DNA of 64,000 nucleotides from Alphaproteobacteria bacterium (GTDB lineage: Bacteria > Pseudomonadota > Alphaproteobacteria > UBA8366 > Aestuariispiraceae). Of the stretch, positions 29,898-40,238 are shown in pieces. Both the position numbers and the translations under genes were made by a program. The notes under the pieces were generated by a model. It worked only from the letters and a program-made list of their open reading frames with translations. It was not told where the DNA came from and made no database searches. How positions within the stretch are numbered: the stretch's first letter is position 1; every line of letters begins with the position of its first letter. The stretch is from contig JAWPMN010000001.1 of the NCBI GenBank assembly GCA_033344895.1, forward strand, positions 3,914,001 through 3,978,000, given 5' to 3'.

Positions 29898-31097
29898 ATG
29901 TCCGCCGAAGCCGAACAATCGATTCAGCCGTTTCACCTTGTCCTTGTCGCCGCCGGACAGGGGGTGCGGGCGGGCGGAGGCCTTCCGAAGCAATATCGCC
30001 CGGTCGGCGGCATACCGCTGATCCGGAGGAGCATCGAGGTTTATCTCCGTCATGTGGCCTGCCGATCGGTCATCGTTGTGATCGGCGAAGGGCAGGAAGA
30101 TCTGTGCCGCGATGCGCTCGGATCCGTCACGGAGAAAGTCGTGTTCGCACCCGGCGGTGCGACACGGCAACAATCAGTCCTGTCCGGCTTGAACGCAGTG
30201 GCGCGCCTTGCGGACCAGCAGGACATCGTCCTGATTCACGACGCCGCGCGCCCCTTCGTCACCACCGCGTTGATCGACCGGGTCCTGGATGGCGTTACCG
30301 ATCATGGTGCCGCCCTGCCCGGCCTGCCGGTTGTCGATACCTTGAAACAGGCGCCGGATGGGGGCCGAATTCGTCATACTGTCCCCCGGGAGGGCCTTTT
30401 CCGAGCCCAGACCCCCCAAGGGTTTCGACTGAGCGAAATTCTGGATGCACACCGGGCCGCCGTTTCGGAAGTCACGGATGATGCGGCTCTGTTCGAAACG
30501 CTGGGAAAACCGGTCTGGATCGTTCCGGGCGACCCTGCGAATGTGAAACTGACGACCGAGGACGATTTTGCCGCCGCGGAAGAAGGGTTGGTCAATTTGA
30601 TGGAACCGCGCACCGGGATGGGATTCGATGTGCACCGTTTTGCGGAAGGCGACGGCGTCTGGCTGTGTGGAATCCTGGTGCCGCATGACAAGAGACTGGA
30701 AGGTCATAGCGATGCGGATGTGGGTCTTCACGCCATTACAGACGCGCTTCTGGGGTCGATCTCCGATGGCGATATCGGCAGCCACTTCCCGCCAAGCGAC
30801 CCGACGTGGCGCGGTGCGGATTCCGCCAGATTTCTACGACATGCGGGTGACCGTGTTTCGGCCCTGGGCGGCCGGATACTGAATATCGACGCCACGCTGA
30901 TCTGCGAGAGGCCCAAGGTCGGGCCGCATCGCGATGCCATGCGCGCCCGGATCGCCGACATTCTGAACATTACCAAGGATCGCGTTTCGATCAAGGCGAC
31001 AACGACGGAACGGCTGGGCTTCACTGGCCGGGGCGAAGGAATTGCCTGTCAGGCGATCGCGACGGTGGCGGTGCCGCCGGATGGAGGGTTTCAGTGA
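29898..31097 (+). CDS. ispDF: bifunctional IspD-IspF isoprenoid synthesis enzyme
   Basis: 399 residues. The N-terminal half is the cytidylyltransferase IspD (VAAGQGVRAGGGLPKQYRPV; DAARPFV). The C-terminal half, from about residue 236, is IspF, 2-C-methyl-D-erythritol 2,4-cyclodiphosphate synthase (GMGFDVHRF with metal Asp and His, HSDADVGLHAITDALLG, DIGSHFPPSDP). It catalyses steps 3 and 5 of the MEP pathway. The fusion is common in alphaproteobacteria. It overlaps pgpA by four bases (GTGA). Confidence 0.98.
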   Translation: MSAEAEQSIQPFHLVLVAAGQGVRAGGGLPKQYRPVGGIPLIRRSIEVYLRHVACRSVIVVIGEGQEDLCRDALGSVTEKVVFAPGGATRQQSVLSGLNAVARLADQQDIVLIHDAARPFVTTALIDRVLDGVTDHGAALPGLPVVDTLKQAPDGGRIRHTVPREGLFRAQTPQGFRLSEILDAHRAAVSEVTDDAALFETLGKPVWIVPGDPANVKLTTEDDFAAAEEGLVNLMEPRTGMGFDVHRFAEGDGVWLCGILVPHDKRLEGHSDADVGLHAITDALLGSISDGDIGSHFPPSDPTWRGADSARFLRHAGDRVSALGGRILNIDATLICERPKVGPHRDAMRARIADILNITKDRVSIKATTTERLGFTGRGEGIACQAIATVAVPPDGGFQ

Positions 31098-31561
31098 ATC
31101 GGTTGGCACATCTGATCGCCACGTGGTTCGGCAGCGGCCTGTTGCGCCCGATGCCGGGAACCTGGGGGACTTTGGCCGCCCTGCCCTTTGCCTGGGTTCT
31201 TGCAACGCTTGCCGGGCCTCTTTGGCTATTTGCGGCCGCTGCCCTGCTATTCCCGGTCGGTGTCTGGGCATCCAATCGATACGACGCGATGAAGAACGCC
31301 CATGATTCCTCCGAAATCGTCGTGGACGAGGTCGTCGGGGTCTGGATGGTTCTCGCCCTGGTGCCCCCGGACTGGATGCATTATCTGGCCGGTTTTCTGG
31401 CCTTTCGGGTCTTCGATATCGCCAAGCCCTGGCCTGTCGGCTGGGTCGACCGGCGGCTGGCCGGTGGATTGGGTGTGATGGCAGACGACGTTCTGGCGGC
31501 CCTCTACGCCATGGCGGCAGTTTATGGTCTTGGCTGGCTGATTGCCTGGAGCAGTGCGTGA
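31094..31561 (+). CDS. pgpA: phosphatidylglycerophosphatase A
   Basis: 155 residues, integral membrane protein. [17 protein letters not shown], the acidic segment [13 protein letters not shown] and [17 protein letters not shown] with [15 protein letters not shown] are the family blocks; the acidic residues bind metal. It removes phosphate from phosphatidylglycerol phosphate. GTG start coupled to ispDF. Confidence 0.95.
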   Translation: MNRLAHLIATWFGSGLLRPMPGTWGTLAALPFAWVLATLAGPLWLFAAAALLFPVGVWASNRYDAMKNAHDSSEIVVDEVVGVWMVLALVPPDWMHYLAGFLAFRVFDIAKPWPVGWVDRRLAGGLGVMADDVLAALYAMAAVYGLGWLIAWSSA

Positions 31562-32055
31562 TGGTCGATTCGGAACTCTATGAAATCGCAACAAAAACCC
31601 TGCAGGTCTTTCGCCATATGGGGGCCACGATCGCCACTGCGGAATCCTGTACCGGCGGGCTGATCGCCGGTACGCTGACGGAGGTGCCGGGGTCTTCGGA
31701 TGTCGTCGATCGGGGGTTCGTCACCTATACGAATGCGGCAAAGACCGAAATGCTGGATGTGGATGCGGCACTTATCGAGGCCCATGGGGCTGTATCCGAA
31801 CCGGTTGCCCGCGCCATGGCTCAAGGTGCCCTGCTGAAATCCGGGGCCAAGGTCTCGGTCGCGGTCACAGGCGTTGCAGGGCCCGGCCAGTCCGAACGCA
31901 AACCGGCCGGACTGGTGTATGTGGCGGCGGCTGCCGGTACTGACATCGAGGTTGAGGAGCACAGTTTTTCGGGGGATCGGGCTGCTGTGCGACGGGCAAC
32001 CATCGTGGCCGCCCTCGATCTGGCGATCAGGCTGGCGTCCCGAGCGCCGGTGTAG
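31561..32055 (+). CDS. pncC: CinA C-terminal-domain nicotinamide-nucleotide amidase
   Basis: 164 residues, a single-domain protein matching the C-terminal half of Cin[21 protein letters not shown] holds the catalytic Ser region, followed by [14 protein letters not shown] and [19 protein letters not shown]. It deamidates NMN to NaMN in pyridine nucleotide recycling. The ATG shares its A with the pgpA stop (TGATG); a GTG three bases earlier is also possible. Its 3' end overlaps the convergent regulator gene by 29 bases. Confidence 0.93.
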   Translation: MVDSELYEIATKTLQVFRHMGATIATAESCTGGLIAGTLTEVPGSSDVVDRGFVTYTNAAKTEMLDVDAALIEAHGAVSEPVARAMAQGALLKSGAKVSVAVTGVAGPGQSERKPAGLVYVAAAAGTDIEVEEHSFSGDRAAVRRATIVAALDLAIRLASRAPV

Positions 32056-32767
32056 CGATACTGCGTCCGGTAAGACGCACCAGATCCGCCAGGGGGTGCC
32101 CAGCCCTATCCCCGAAACGCTCACACTTCGATTCCCAGTCGTCGAATATGTCGATCAGCGACTGCGGGTGATCCAATGGCCGCCATTCCGCGTCACGCAG
32201 CCGTTCCACGGCCTCGGATAGCGGCGCCAGGGTGGTATCTTCCACGATCCTGTCGATGAATGTGAGATTGGGGGCATGCAGAGCGAAAGCAGCCAGCAGG
32301 ATGCCTGCCGTTTCAGCCGTGCGGGGCCCGCTTGCCATCGTGAAACTGACCTGATCGAACAGCACGGTTCGTACCCGACCGATCAACATGAGACAGAGCT
32401 TCACGGCTTCCGCGCCGTCGCGAATGGCGTGGTCGCGTCGGGGGTAGAAGAGAATGCCCTCCACCTTCAGCAGGCTGTCGCGTGACAGGCATTCCAGAAT
32501 CCGCTGACTGGCATGAAAGGTTTCATAGGCACTCGGCCGGGCCAGCCGATGAAGCCGGACCGTTTCGGTGGCGCCGTCGGATTCAACCTCGACACCGGCG
32601 CCAAAAAGGGCGCGCTCGATTGCTTCCAGAGTGCTTGCCCTCGGATCGCCGACACCGCGTTCGATATTGTTGAGGGTGGCGAGGGAGACACCGGCCGCTT
32701 TCGCCAATTCGCTCTGTTTGACATTGAGCAGCGATCTTCCTGCCCGGATCTGCGCGGCCGATATCAA
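32027..32767 (-). CDS. XRE-family transcriptional regulator with an unidentified C-terminal domain
   Basis: 246 residues. Residues 1-60 are an XRE helix-turn-helix ([38 protein letters not shown]). Residues ~70-245 are not recognised and contain no obvious enzyme motif; a ligand-binding or oligomerisation role is a guess. It reads towards pncC and overlaps it tail to tail. A promoter-like sequence and a perfect palindrome lie 30-75 bases upstream of the ATG, which would suit autoregulation. Confidence 0.85.
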   Translation of the reverse strand: MISAAQIRAGRSLLNVKQSELAKAAGVSLATLNNIERGVGDPRASTLEAIERALFGAGVEVESDGATETVRLHRLARPSAYETFHASQRILECLSRDSLLKVEGILFYPRRDHAIRDGAEAVKLCLMLIGRVRTVLFDQVSFTMASGPRTAETAGILLAAFALHAPNLTFIDRIVEDTTLAPLSEAVERLRDAEWRPLDHPQSLIDIFDDWESKCERFGDRAGHPLADLVRLTGRSIATPALGTPA

Positions 32768-32797
32768 TCGCCGACCTCCCCAAAATTCGGTCTGACA

Positions 32798-32843
32798 CCT
32801 AATTGATTAGGGAAGAGATATATGAGTCCCGGAAAGGCCTCAA
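32798..32843 (-). promoter_or_regulatory. promoter and palindromic operator candidate of the XRE regulator
   Basis: On the minus strand TTGAGG (32838-32843), 15 bases, TATATC (32817-32822). The expected start point falls in CCTAAT-TG-ATTAGG (32798-32811), a perfect 6+6 palindrome. Placement over the start point suits a repressor site, most simply for the adjacent regulator. Confidence 0.45.
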
Positions 32844-32878
32844 GATTTCGTGGATGAGGTCAATTTTGGAACCGCTCC

Positions 32879-32909
32879 CGATTCGCTGATTCGAGGTCAT
32901 TGCGAATCG
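32879..32909. repeat. inverted repeat between coq10-like and XRE genes
   Basis: CGATTCGC and GCGAATCG, 8-base arms 15 bases apart, in the ~200-base gap after the coq10-like gene. No T-run follows on the minus strand, so a terminator is doubtful. Confidence 0.4.
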
Positions 32910-32967
32910 ACAACGAGGCATGACTGCGGGTGTAGTTCTGGAAGAATCGCGGGAACTGCGGATGCAG

Positions 32968-33420
32968 TCAGGGATTTCCACCCTTGCCGTAGAGTTCTTC
33001 GGCCCGTGTTTCGAATGCCGAGACCATCCGTTTGACCGCTTCCGTGAAGACAAGCCCGATCATTGTCTGAAGCAATCGGGACCGGAATTCGAAATCGACA
33101 TGGAAATCGACCCGGCACGAATGCGAATCGGGTTCGTCCTTGAATTCCCAATAGTTATCCAGATACTTGAATGGACCGTCTTCATAGGCGGTGCGAATGA
33201 TTCCATTGGGTCGGTCCAGTGTGACCCGGCTGGTAAACTTCTCCGTTATCCCCTTGAATCCAATCACCAGATCCGCGACCAGCAAGGTTTCGTTCTTGGT
33301 TCGGATTCGGGCTGCGCGGCACCAGGGCAGAAATTCGGGGTACCGCCCGACATCGGCGACAAGTTGAAACATGTCGTCGGCGCGATAGGGCAGCAACCGC
33401 TGTTCGGTATGACTGGGCAT
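32968..33420 (-). CDS. SRPBCC-fold coenzyme Q-binding protein, COQ10/RatA family
   Basis: 150 residues. The START-like fold is recognised from PYRADDMFQLVADVGRYPEFLPWC and VDFEFRSRLLQTMIGLVF. Alphaproteobacterial members next to lipA are usually annotated as Coq10, which binds ubiquinone; the same family includes E. coli RatA, once called a toxin. The neighbourhood supports the Coq10 reading. Confidence 0.9.
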   Translation of the reverse strand: MPSHTEQRLLPYRADDMFQLVADVGRYPEFLPWCRAARIRTKNETLLVADLVIGFKGITEKFTSRVTLDRPNGIIRTAYEDGPFKYLDNYWEFKDEPDSHSCRVDFHVDFEFRSRLLQTMIGLVFTEAVKRMVSAFETRAEELYGKGGNP

Positions 33421-33492
33421 TCGGTCGTGGCGTCCGTTAATGTGGCCTGGGCGTCAGATCGATTGCGGAACTATCCTATTCGGACGGATGGG

Positions 33493-34458
33493 TCACGCTT
33501 TCCCTTGCGCGGCGAGTTTGGCCTCGCGGGCCTCCCGCAGTTTTCGGAAGTCGTCCCCGGCGTGATAGCTAGACCGCGTCAGCGGCGTGGAGGAGACCAT
33601 CAGGAAGCCACGGGCACGAGCCATGGAGGCGTAGGATTCGAATTCCTGCGGTGTAACGAAACGGTCGATGGCCGCGTGTTTCGGTGTCGGCTGCAGGTAT
33701 TGCCCGATCGTCAGGAAATCGACATCTGCAGCGCGGTAATCGTCCATCAGCTGCTGAATCTCGATCTTGGTTTCTCCCAGACCGACCATCAGTCCCGATT
33801 TTGTGAAGATCGACGGATCGAGCTGCTTGACCATGGCGAGCAGCTGCAGCGACGTGAAATATCGCGCGCCCGGGCGGATCGTCGGGTACAGGCGTGGCAC
33901 GGTTTCCAGGTTATGATTGAAGACGTCGGGCCTCGCCGCGACCACGGTTTCCAGCGCGCCCGCCTTGCCCTTGAAATCGGGCGTCAGGATTTCGATCGTC
34001 GTGGCCGGCGTGCGCTCCCGGATCGCGTTGATGACATTTGCGAAATGCGCGGCTCCGCCATCGTCCAGGTCGTCACGGTCAACGGATGTGATGACCACAT
34101 GTTCCAACCCCAGTTTCTCGACTGCGTCCGCGATTCGATAGGGCTCGAAAGGGTCCAACGCATTCGGTCGGCCGGTGGAGACATTGCAGAACGCGCAGGC
34201 GCGTGTGCAGATCTCCCCCATGATCATGAATGTGGCGTGTTTCTTCGCCCAGCACTCCCCGATATTCGGGCAGGCGGCTTCCTGGCAGACCGTGACCAAC
34301 TGGTGGTCTTCGACAATCTTGCGGGTCGCCTTGTATTCCTTGCTGACAGGCGCCTTTACACGAATCCAGTCCGGCTTCCGTTGAATCGGATTGTCCGGTC
34401 GATTGCGCTTTTCGGGGTGTCGATGTGCGCGGGTCTTAACGTCGGTCGGTTCGGTCAT
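33493..34458 (-). CDS. lipA: lipoyl synthase
   Basis: 321 residues. A radical SAM enzyme that inserts two sulfurs into octanoyl groups. Both iron-sulfur clusters are supported: C58, C63, C69 ([12 protein letters not shown]) for the auxiliary cluster and C84, C88, C91 (CTRACAFC) for the radical SAM cluster, plus the C-terminal RSSYHAGD serine ligand. It lies in the same direction as the lipoyl-using pyruvate dehydrogenase genes that it serves. Confidence 0.98.
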   Translation of the reverse strand: MTEPTDVKTRAHRHPEKRNRPDNPIQRKPDWIRVKAPVSKEYKATRKIVEDHQLVTVCQEAACPNIGECWAKKHATFMIMGEICTRACAFCNVSTGRPNALDPFEPYRIADAVEKLGLEHVVITSVDRDDLDDGGAAHFANVINAIRERTPATTIEILTPDFKGKAGALETVVAARPDVFNHNLETVPRLYPTIRPGARYFTSLQLLAMVKQLDPSIFTKSGLMVGLGETKIEIQQLMDDYRAADVDFLTIGQYLQPTPKHAAIDRFVTPQEFESYASMARARGFLMVSSTPLTRSSYHAGDDFRKLREAREAKLAAQGKA

Positions 34459-34554
34459 TGGCCTTCCACCAGCTCTGCGGGCTCGATAAAGCTGAGGAGT
34501 GGAACCGGCGGGGTCAAGGGGTGTTTCCCAAATGACCTCGGTTCAGTCGAATTG

Positions 34555-34776
34555 TCAGGGGTTCCGGACGACGATCCCGTGATAGCCGCTCTTGTTTTCG
34601 ATAGCGGAATTCGCAACGGCCTGAATAACCTCGTTCAGGGCCTTTGCGTCGTGATCGGGTGCGGCGGGGTCCAATGACAGATCGGTCACTACCACCAGCA
34701 TGTGACGCCAGCGACCACCGTCATACACGATTTCCCGACGAACCTCCGCAATATGCGGATGCTCGATGGCATTCAT
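34555..34776 (-). CDS. small protein of unknown function
   Basis: 73 residues from an ATG preceded by AAGGGG; the frame extends another 15 codons upstream without such a site. I do not recognise it. It has no signal peptide, membrane segment or cysteine. A central stretch, WRHMLVVVTDLSLDP, could form a beta strand, and a helix (DAKALNEVIQAVANSAI) follows. It sits between lpd and lipA on the same strand, with a very AT-rich segment (34865-34910) upstream. Confidence 0.55.
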   Translation of the reverse strand: MNAIEHPHIAEVRREIVYDGGRWRHMLVVVTDLSLDPAAPDHDAKALNEVIQAVANSAIENKSGYHGIVVRNP

Positions 34777-34961
34777 GGCGGCCGCCCCTTTTCCCTCATC
34801 AATGTCCATGACCGTATCCATGAGACTACACGTGCCACAGAACCGATCAAGGGAGAAGACAAAACGTCTAAAATTTTATATTTATTTTATTAAAGTCTCC
34901 TTCGAATATGAGGCGTATGTTGTGCAAATGCGCCAAGCGGTTGAACACAAGGCGTGTTCGC

Positions 34962-36374
34962 TCACAGGTGAATGACCTTGCCATACGCGTCCAGCACTGA
35001 CTCATGCATCATTTCGCTGAGGGTCGGATGCGGGAAGACGGTGTGCATCAGCTCTTCCTCGGTCGTTTCCAGGGTCTTCGCGATGGAATAGCCCTGGATC
35101 AGTTCGGTCACCTCCGCACCGATCATATGGGCGCCCAGCAATTCGCCTGTCTTGCCGTCGAACACCGTCTTGATCAGGCCTTCTGGCTCTCCCAGGGCGA
35201 TGGCCTTGCCGTTCCCGATGAAGCTGAACCGCCCGACCTTGACGTCGTAGCCCTTCTCCTTGGCCTTTTCCTCGGTCAACCCGACGGACGCGACCTGGGG
35301 ATGGCAATAGGTACAGCCGGGAATCCGTGAGGTATCCAGCGGGTGCACGCCCTTCAGGCCCGCGATCTTCTCGACACAGATCACGCCTTCATGTTCGGCC
35401 TTGTGCGCCAGCCACGGCGGCCCGGTCAGATCACCGATTGCATAGACTCCAGGCTCGTCGGTTTCCGACCACTCGTTGGTCAGAACATGCGTCTTGTCGA
35501 CACGAATCTTGGTGCCCTCCAGACCGATGTCTTCGACATTCCCCACGATTCCGACAGCCGATATGACGCGATCGACTGTGATCTCCTGCGTCTTGCCGCC
35601 GGCGTCCACGGTGCAGGTGACGGTATCGCCGGCCTTCTTCAGGCCCTTGACCGACGCCCCGGTCAGGATCTTCATGCCCTGCTTCTCGAAGCTCTTCTTT
35701 GCCAGTTTGGAGATTTCGGGGTCTTCGACCGGCAGTACCCGATCCATCACCTCGACGACCGTTGTCTCAGCCCCGAGGGTATTGAAGAAGCTGGCGAATT
35801 CGATGCCGATCGCACCGGACCCGATGACCAGGAGCCGCTTGGGCATGGTGTTGGGAACCAGGGCGTCCTTATAGGTCCAGACCAATTTGTGGTCTGCTTC
35901 CAGGCCGGGCAGTTCCCGAGCCCGCGCGCCGGTTGCCAGAACAATGTGCTTGCCGGTCAATTCCGCGACGGATTTTCCGTCCTTTTCGACCGACACCTTG
36001 CGTGCCCCCTTCGATCCACCGGCGAGTTTGCCCCAGCCGTCAAAGACCGTGACCTTGTTCTTCTTGAGAAGGTGGCCGACGCCGGAATTCAGCTGCTTGG
36101 AAACCGCACGGCTGCGCTTTACCACGGCGTCGAGATCGAACCCCGCCCCTTCGCATTTCAGGCCATAATCCTTGGCGTTCTGCATATAGTGGTAAATCTC
36201 GGCGGATCGCAGCAGCGCCTTGGTCGGAATACATCCCCAGTTCAGACAGATCCCGCCAAGATGGTTCGCCTCCACAACGGCGGTCTTCATGCCGAGTTGC
36301 GCGGCGCGGATCGCCGTGACGTAGCCGCCGGGACCGGCGCCGACCACGACGACGTCGAAGGAATTGTCAGCCAT
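34962..36374 (-). CDS. lpdA: dihydrolipoyl dehydrogenase (E3)
   Basis: 470 residues. FAD-binding VVVGAGPGGYVTAIRAAQLG, the redox-active disulfide C43-C48 in GGICLNWGCIPTK, the NAD-binding VIGSGAIGIEFASFF, and the C-terminal His-Glu dyad in HTVFPHPTLSEMMHE. It reoxidises lipoamide in the pyruvate dehydrogenase complex. The start has AGGAGA seven bases upstream; the open frame before it lies in pdhC and is not used. Spacing to pdhC is 23 bases. Confidence 0.98.
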   Translation of the reverse strand: MADNSFDVVVVGAGPGGYVTAIRAAQLGMKTAVVEANHLGGICLNWGCIPTKALLRSAEIYHYMQNAKDYGLKCEGAGFDLDAVVKRSRAVSKQLNSGVGHLLKKNKVTVFDGWGKLAGGSKGARKVSVEKDGKSVAELTGKHIVLATGARARELPGLEADHKLVWTYKDALVPNTMPKRLLVIGSGAIGIEFASFFNTLGAETTVVEVMDRVLPVEDPEISKLAKKSFEKQGMKILTGASVKGLKKAGDTVTCTVDAGGKTQEITVDRVISAVGIVGNVEDIGLEGTKIRVDKTHVLTNEWSETDEPGVYAIGDLTGPPWLAHKAEHEGVICVEKIAGLKGVHPLDTSRIPGCTYCHPQVASVGLTEEKAKEKGYDVKVGRFSFIGNGKAIALGEPEGLIKTVFDGKTGELLGAHMIGAEVTELIQGYSIAKTLETTEEELMHTVFPHPTLSEMMHESVLDAYGKVIHL

Positions 36375-36397
36375 GGCTATTCTCCTAATCCGTCCGC

Positions 36398-37762
36398 TTA
36401 CAGCATCAGGGCGATCGGGTCTTCGATCAGCGCCTTGAGTTCTTTCACCAGGGCCGCGCCCGTTGCGCCGTCGATGCAACGGTGATCGACCGCGAGGCTC
36501 AACGTCACCACGGTGGCGAGGCCAAGCGCGCCGTCCTTTACGACCGGCCGCTGTTCACCCGCCCCAACCGACAGAATGCCGCCCTGAGGCGGATTGATAA
36601 TCGAGGTGAAGCTCTTCACCCCGAACATGCCCAGGTTGGAGATCGTGAAGGTGCCGCCCTGATATTCCTCGGGCGCCAGCTTGCCGTCTCGGGCCTTGCC
36701 TGCAAGTTCCTTGGCTTCCTTCGAGATGGTCGCCAGTCCCTTCGCCGCGCAGTTCTTGATGATCGGCGTGATCAGGCCACCGTCGATCGCGACCGCGATT
36801 GCCATATCGACCTGCTTGAATTTCAGGATCGCGCTGTCCGTATAGGCGACGTTGCAATCCGGAACCCGCGTCAACGCAAGCGCCGTGGCCTTTACGATGA
36901 AATCGTTGACCGAAATCTTGTAGTCGGCCCCGTCCCGCTCGTTCAACTGCTTGCGCATGGCGAGCAGCTTGTCGATTTCGACATCGACCTGAAGCGTGAA
37001 ATGCGGGATGTCGCGGGCCGACTCGGTCAGACGCTTCGCAATTGTCTTGCGCATCCCGGTATGTGGAACGCTCTCCGCTTCCGGCAGCATCTTGAAGATG
37101 GGATCGTCGGCGGACAGAACAGCCGGCGCCGCCGCGGCCGGCTTGGCCTGCGGCGCCGCGTCCGCCTTTGCGGCAGCCGCAGGCGCACTCGCCTTGCCGG
37201 TGCCTTCGGAAAGGGCCTTTTCGATGTCGCGCTTCACAATGCGACCGTGAGGGCCGGATCCCGACAACTGTGCCAGGTCGAGGCCTTCATTGGCGGCCAT
37301 CCGGCGGGCCAGCGGACTGGCGAAGATGCGATCGCCCTTTTGGGGCGACGCCTGCGTTCCTGCGGCAGACGGCGCCGCCGCGGGCGTGCCTTTCGGCTCT
37401 TCCTTATCGGCCTGCGGCTTCGGACCGTCTGCCTTCTTCTCTTCCTTTGCGACCGGCGCGGCCTCGGATTTGCTGCCGGATTCATCCCCGACAGCGGCGA
37501 TGGCATCTTCGGCGCTTTCGCCCTCTTCCGCCAGAATCGCGATCGGCGTATTGACCGCGACGCCTTCGGTGCCGCCGGACACCAGGATCTTGGCGATGAC
37601 ACCTTCATCGACGGCCTCGAATTCCATCGTTGCCTTGTCGGTTTCGATTTCGGCCATCACGTCGCCCGAAGCGACTTCATCGCCTTCCTTCATCAGCCAT
37701 TTCGCCAGCGTGCCCTCGGTCATCGTGGGCGACAGGGCCGGCATCAGGATCTTTACAGCCAT
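36398..37762 (-). CDS. pdhC: dihydrolipoamide acetyltransferase (E2 of pyruvate dehydrogenase)
   Basis: 454 residues. One lipoyl domain (Lys43 in [11 protein letters not shown]), a long Ala/Pro/Glu/Lys linker, a peripheral-subunit-binding domain ([20 protein letters not shown]), a second linker, and the catalytic acetyltransferase core ending in [11 protein letters not shown] with the active His and Asp. It forms the core of the complex. GGGAGGT precedes the start, 23 bases after pdhB. Confidence 0.97.
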   Translation of the reverse strand: MAVKILMPALSPTMTEGTLAKWLMKEGDEVASGDVMAEIETDKATMEFEAVDEGVIAKILVSGGTEGVAVNTPIAILAEEGESAEDAIAAVGDESGSKSEAAPVAKEEKKADGPKPQADKEEPKGTPAAAPSAAGTQASPQKGDRIFASPLARRMAANEGLDLAQLSGSGPHGRIVKRDIEKALSEGTGKASAPAAAAKADAAPQAKPAAAAPAVLSADDPIFKMLPEAESVPHTGMRKTIAKRLTESARDIPHFTLQVDVEIDKLLAMRKQLNERDGADYKISVNDFIVKATALALTRVPDCNVAYTDSAILKFKQVDMAIAVAIDGGLITPIIKNCAAKGLATISKEAKELAGKARDGKLAPEEYQGGTFTISNLGMFGVKSFTSIINPPQGGILSVGAGEQRPVVKDGALGLATVVTLSLAVDHRCIDGATGAALVKELKALIEDPIALML

Positions 37763-37785
37763 GGGATCGGACCTCCCTTCCCGGC

Positions 37786-39168
37786 TCAGCGATACGAGAC
37801 GGCGCGGGCCGCCTCGACAATTTGATCGACTTGCGGCAGCGCCAGCGCCTCGAGATTGGCGGCGTACGGCATCGGAACATCCGCGCCGGCGACCCGGGCA
37901 ACCGGGGCATCCAGATAGTCGAACGCCTGCTCCATCAGCATCATGCCAAGTTCGGAGCCGATCCCGGCGAAGGGCCATCCCTCCTCGACCGACACAAGCC
38001 GGTTCGTCTTCTTCACCGACTCGATGATGGTTGCCGTATCGAGCGGACGAATGGTGCGCAGATCGATGACCTCCGCATCAATCCCGGCCTCGGCCAGGGA
38101 ATCAGCCGCTTCCAGGGCCTTGCCGACCATGATCGAAAAGGCGCAGATCGTGACGTCGCTGCCCGGACGGACAATTTTCGCCTTGCCGATCGGCACGGTC
38201 CAATCGTCGGTGTCGGGCACATCGAACGTCTTGCCGTACATGATCTCGTTTTCCAGAAAGATCACCGGGTTCGGGTCTCGGATCGCCGATTTCAACAGCC
38301 CCTTGGCATCGGCGGCGCTGTACGGCGACACGACTTTCAGGCCCGGGCAGTGCGCATACCAACTGGCATAGCATTGCGAATGCTGGGCGGCGACACGCGC
38401 GGCCGCGCCGTTCGGGCCCCGGAAGACGATGGGCGCGCCCATCTGGCCGCCGGACATGTAAAGCGTCTTGGCGGCCGAGTTGATGATCTGGTCAATTGCC
38501 TGCATGGCGAAGTTGAAGGTCATGAACTCAACGATCGGCTTCAGCCCCATAAAGGCGGCACCAACGCCAAGTCCGGCAAAACCGTGTTCGGTGATCGGCG
38601 TGTCGATGACCCGCTTGTCCCCGAATTCGTCCAGCAGACCCTGCGACACCTTGTAGGCACCCTGATACTGGGCAACTTCCTCACCCATCAGGAAGACGTT
38701 TCCGTCGCGGCGCATTTCCTCGGCCATGGCGTCGCGCAGCGCTTCGCGCACGGTCTGCGATTTCGTTGCGCCCGTCCATTCCGGCTCCGGCGCGGGTGCA
38801 TCAGCCGATTTTGGTGTGGCAGGGACGGATGCGGACTGGCTTTCCGCCTTCTTCTCTTCCCTGGGTTCCTCGGATCGGGTGGCCGGCGCGGGAGACGATG
38901 CCTGCTCTGCGGCGCTTGCATCCTCACCTTCCTCGAGCAGGACCGCGATCGGTGTATTGACCGCAACTCCTTCCGAACCCTCTTCGACCAGAATCTTTCC
39001 GATGACGCCTTCGTCGACGGCTTCGAATTCCATGGTCGCCTTGTCGGTCTCGATTTCGGCGATAACGTCCCCGGAAGACACGCTGTCCCCCTCTTTAACA
39101 GTCCATTTGGCCAGGGTGCCCTCGGTCATCGTGGGCGACAGCGCCGGCATCAGAATTTGAATGGCCAT
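37786..39168 (-). CDS. pdhB: pyruvate dehydrogenase E1 component beta subunit with N-terminal lipoyl domain
   Basis: 460 residues. Residues 1-80 are an added lipoyl domain (Lys43 in [11 protein letters not shown]) almost identical to that of pdhC, joined by an Ala/Ser/Pro/Glu-rich linker to the E1 beta body ([46 protein letters not shown]). A lipoyl-bearing E1 beta is typical of alphaproteobacteria. Confidence 0.98.
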   Translation of the reverse strand: MAIQILMPALSPTMTEGTLAKWTVKEGDSVSSGDVIAEIETDKATMEFEAVDEGVIGKILVEEGSEGVAVNTPIAVLLEEGEDASAAEQASSPAPATRSEEPREEKKAESQSASVPATPKSADAPAPEPEWTGATKSQTVREALRDAMAEEMRRDGNVFLMGEEVAQYQGAYKVSQGLLDEFGDKRVIDTPITEHGFAGLGVGAAFMGLKPIVEFMTFNFAMQAIDQIINSAAKTLYMSGGQMGAPIVFRGPNGAAARVAAQHSQCYASWYAHCPGLKVVSPYSAADAKGLLKSAIRDPNPVIFLENEIMYGKTFDVPDTDDWTVPIGKAKIVRPGSDVTICAFSIMVGKALEAADSLAEAGIDAEVIDLRTIRPLDTATIIESVKKTNRLVSVEEGWPFAGIGSELGMMLMEQAFDYLDAPVARVAGADVPMPYAANLEALALPQVDQIVEAARAVSYR

Positions 39169-39197
39169 GTCTGGTGATCCTTTCTTCTGCGACGCAA

Positions 39198-40238
39198 TCA
39201 GGCTTCGATGAGAATGTCGGTCCAGAGCTCGGACGGGTCCGGCTCAGGGCTGGATTGCGAGAAGTCCGCGGCTTCGGACACGACGGCCTTCACCTTCTTG
39301 TCGATTTCCTTGAGGTCGTCTTCGCTGGCGTGGCCGCCGTCGATCAGCATGGCCTTCACCCGGTCGATCGGATCGGATGTGGAGCGGATCTTGTTGACTT
39401 CCTCTTTCGACCGGTACTTCGCCGGATCGGACATGGAATGACCGCGATAACGGTAGGTCTTCATCTCCAGAATGTACGGACCCTTGCCGGCGCGGCAGTG
39501 TGCCATCGCCTTCTCGCCAGCTTCGCGGACGGCCAGGACATCCATTCCGTCCACTTCGTCGCCCGGAATGCCGTATGCCTTGCCGCGATCATGCAGGTTC
39601 GCGCCCGACGCCGAGATGCGCTCGACCGACGTCCCCATCCCGTACTTGTTGTTTTCGATGACGTAGATGACCGGCAGCTTCCAGAGCGCCGCCATGTTGA
39701 ACGCCTCGTAGACCTGCCCCTGGTTCACCGCACCGTCGCCGGTATAGGTCATGCAGACATTGTCGGTTTCGTTATACTTCATGGCAAAGGCGATACCGGT
39801 CCCCAGGGGAACCTGCGCACCGACGATGCCGTGGCCGCCATAGAATTGCTTCTCCTTTGAGAACATGTGCATGGAGCCGCCCTTGCCCTTGGAATAGCCG
39901 CCTTCGCGACCGGTCAGCTCCGCCATCACACCCTTCGGATCCATGCCGGTTGCAAGCATGTGTCCATGGTCCCGGTAGGAGGTGATGACCGCATCCCCTT
40001 CCTTGCTGGCGGCCTGCATGCCCGTCACGACCGCTTCCTGGCCGATGTAAAGATGGCAGAAGCCGCCAATCAGACCCATGCCATACAACTGCCCCGCCTT
40101 CTCTTCGAAGCGCCGGATCAGCAGCATGTCCTTGTAGTATTTAAGCAGGTCGTCCTTGCTGGCCGACGCCTTCTTCGCCGGTGCGGACTTGGACGCGGTT
40201 TTCTTGGCCGCGCGTTTGGCGGTCGCCTTTTTCGCCAT
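39198..40238 (-). CDS. pdhA: pyruvate dehydrogenase E1 component alpha subunit
   Basis: 346 residues. Thiamine diphosphate binding is shown by [20 protein letters not shown] with ENNKYGMGT; the phosphorylation-loop-like region [15 protein letters not shown] is also clear. The first ~28 residues are an Ala/Lys-rich tail ([20 protein letters not shown]) before the conserved [25 protein letters not shown] precedes the ATG. First gene of the pdhA-pdhB-pdhC-lpd string. Confidence 0.98.
   Translation of the reverse strand: MAKKATAKRAAKKTASKSAPAKKASASKDDLLKYYKDMLLIRRFEEKAGQLYGMGLIGGFCHLYIGQEAVVTGMQAASKEGDAVITSYRDHGHMLATGMDPKGVMAELTGREGGYSKGKGGSMHMFSKEKQFYGGHGIVGAQVPLGTGIAFAMKYNETDNVCMTYTGDGAVNQGQVYEAFNMAALWKLPVIYVIENNKYGMGTSVERISASGANLHDRGKAYGIPGDEVDGMDVLAVREAGEKAMAHCRAGKGPYILEMKTYRYRGHSMSDPAKYRSKEEVNKIRSTSDPIDRVKAMLIDGGHASEDDLKEIDKKVKAVVSEAADFSQSSPEPDPSELWTDILIEA

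Noticed and set aside
32879..32909. The 8-bp inverted repeat after the coq10-like gene as a terminator
   Set aside because: The 15-base loop and lack of a T-run make this unlikely; it is kept only as a repeat.
37763..37978. N-terminal extension of pdhC
   Set aside because: The extra 72 codons lie inside pdhB and are Arg-rich; the lipoyl domain starts exactly at the ATG at 37762, which follows GGGAGGT.
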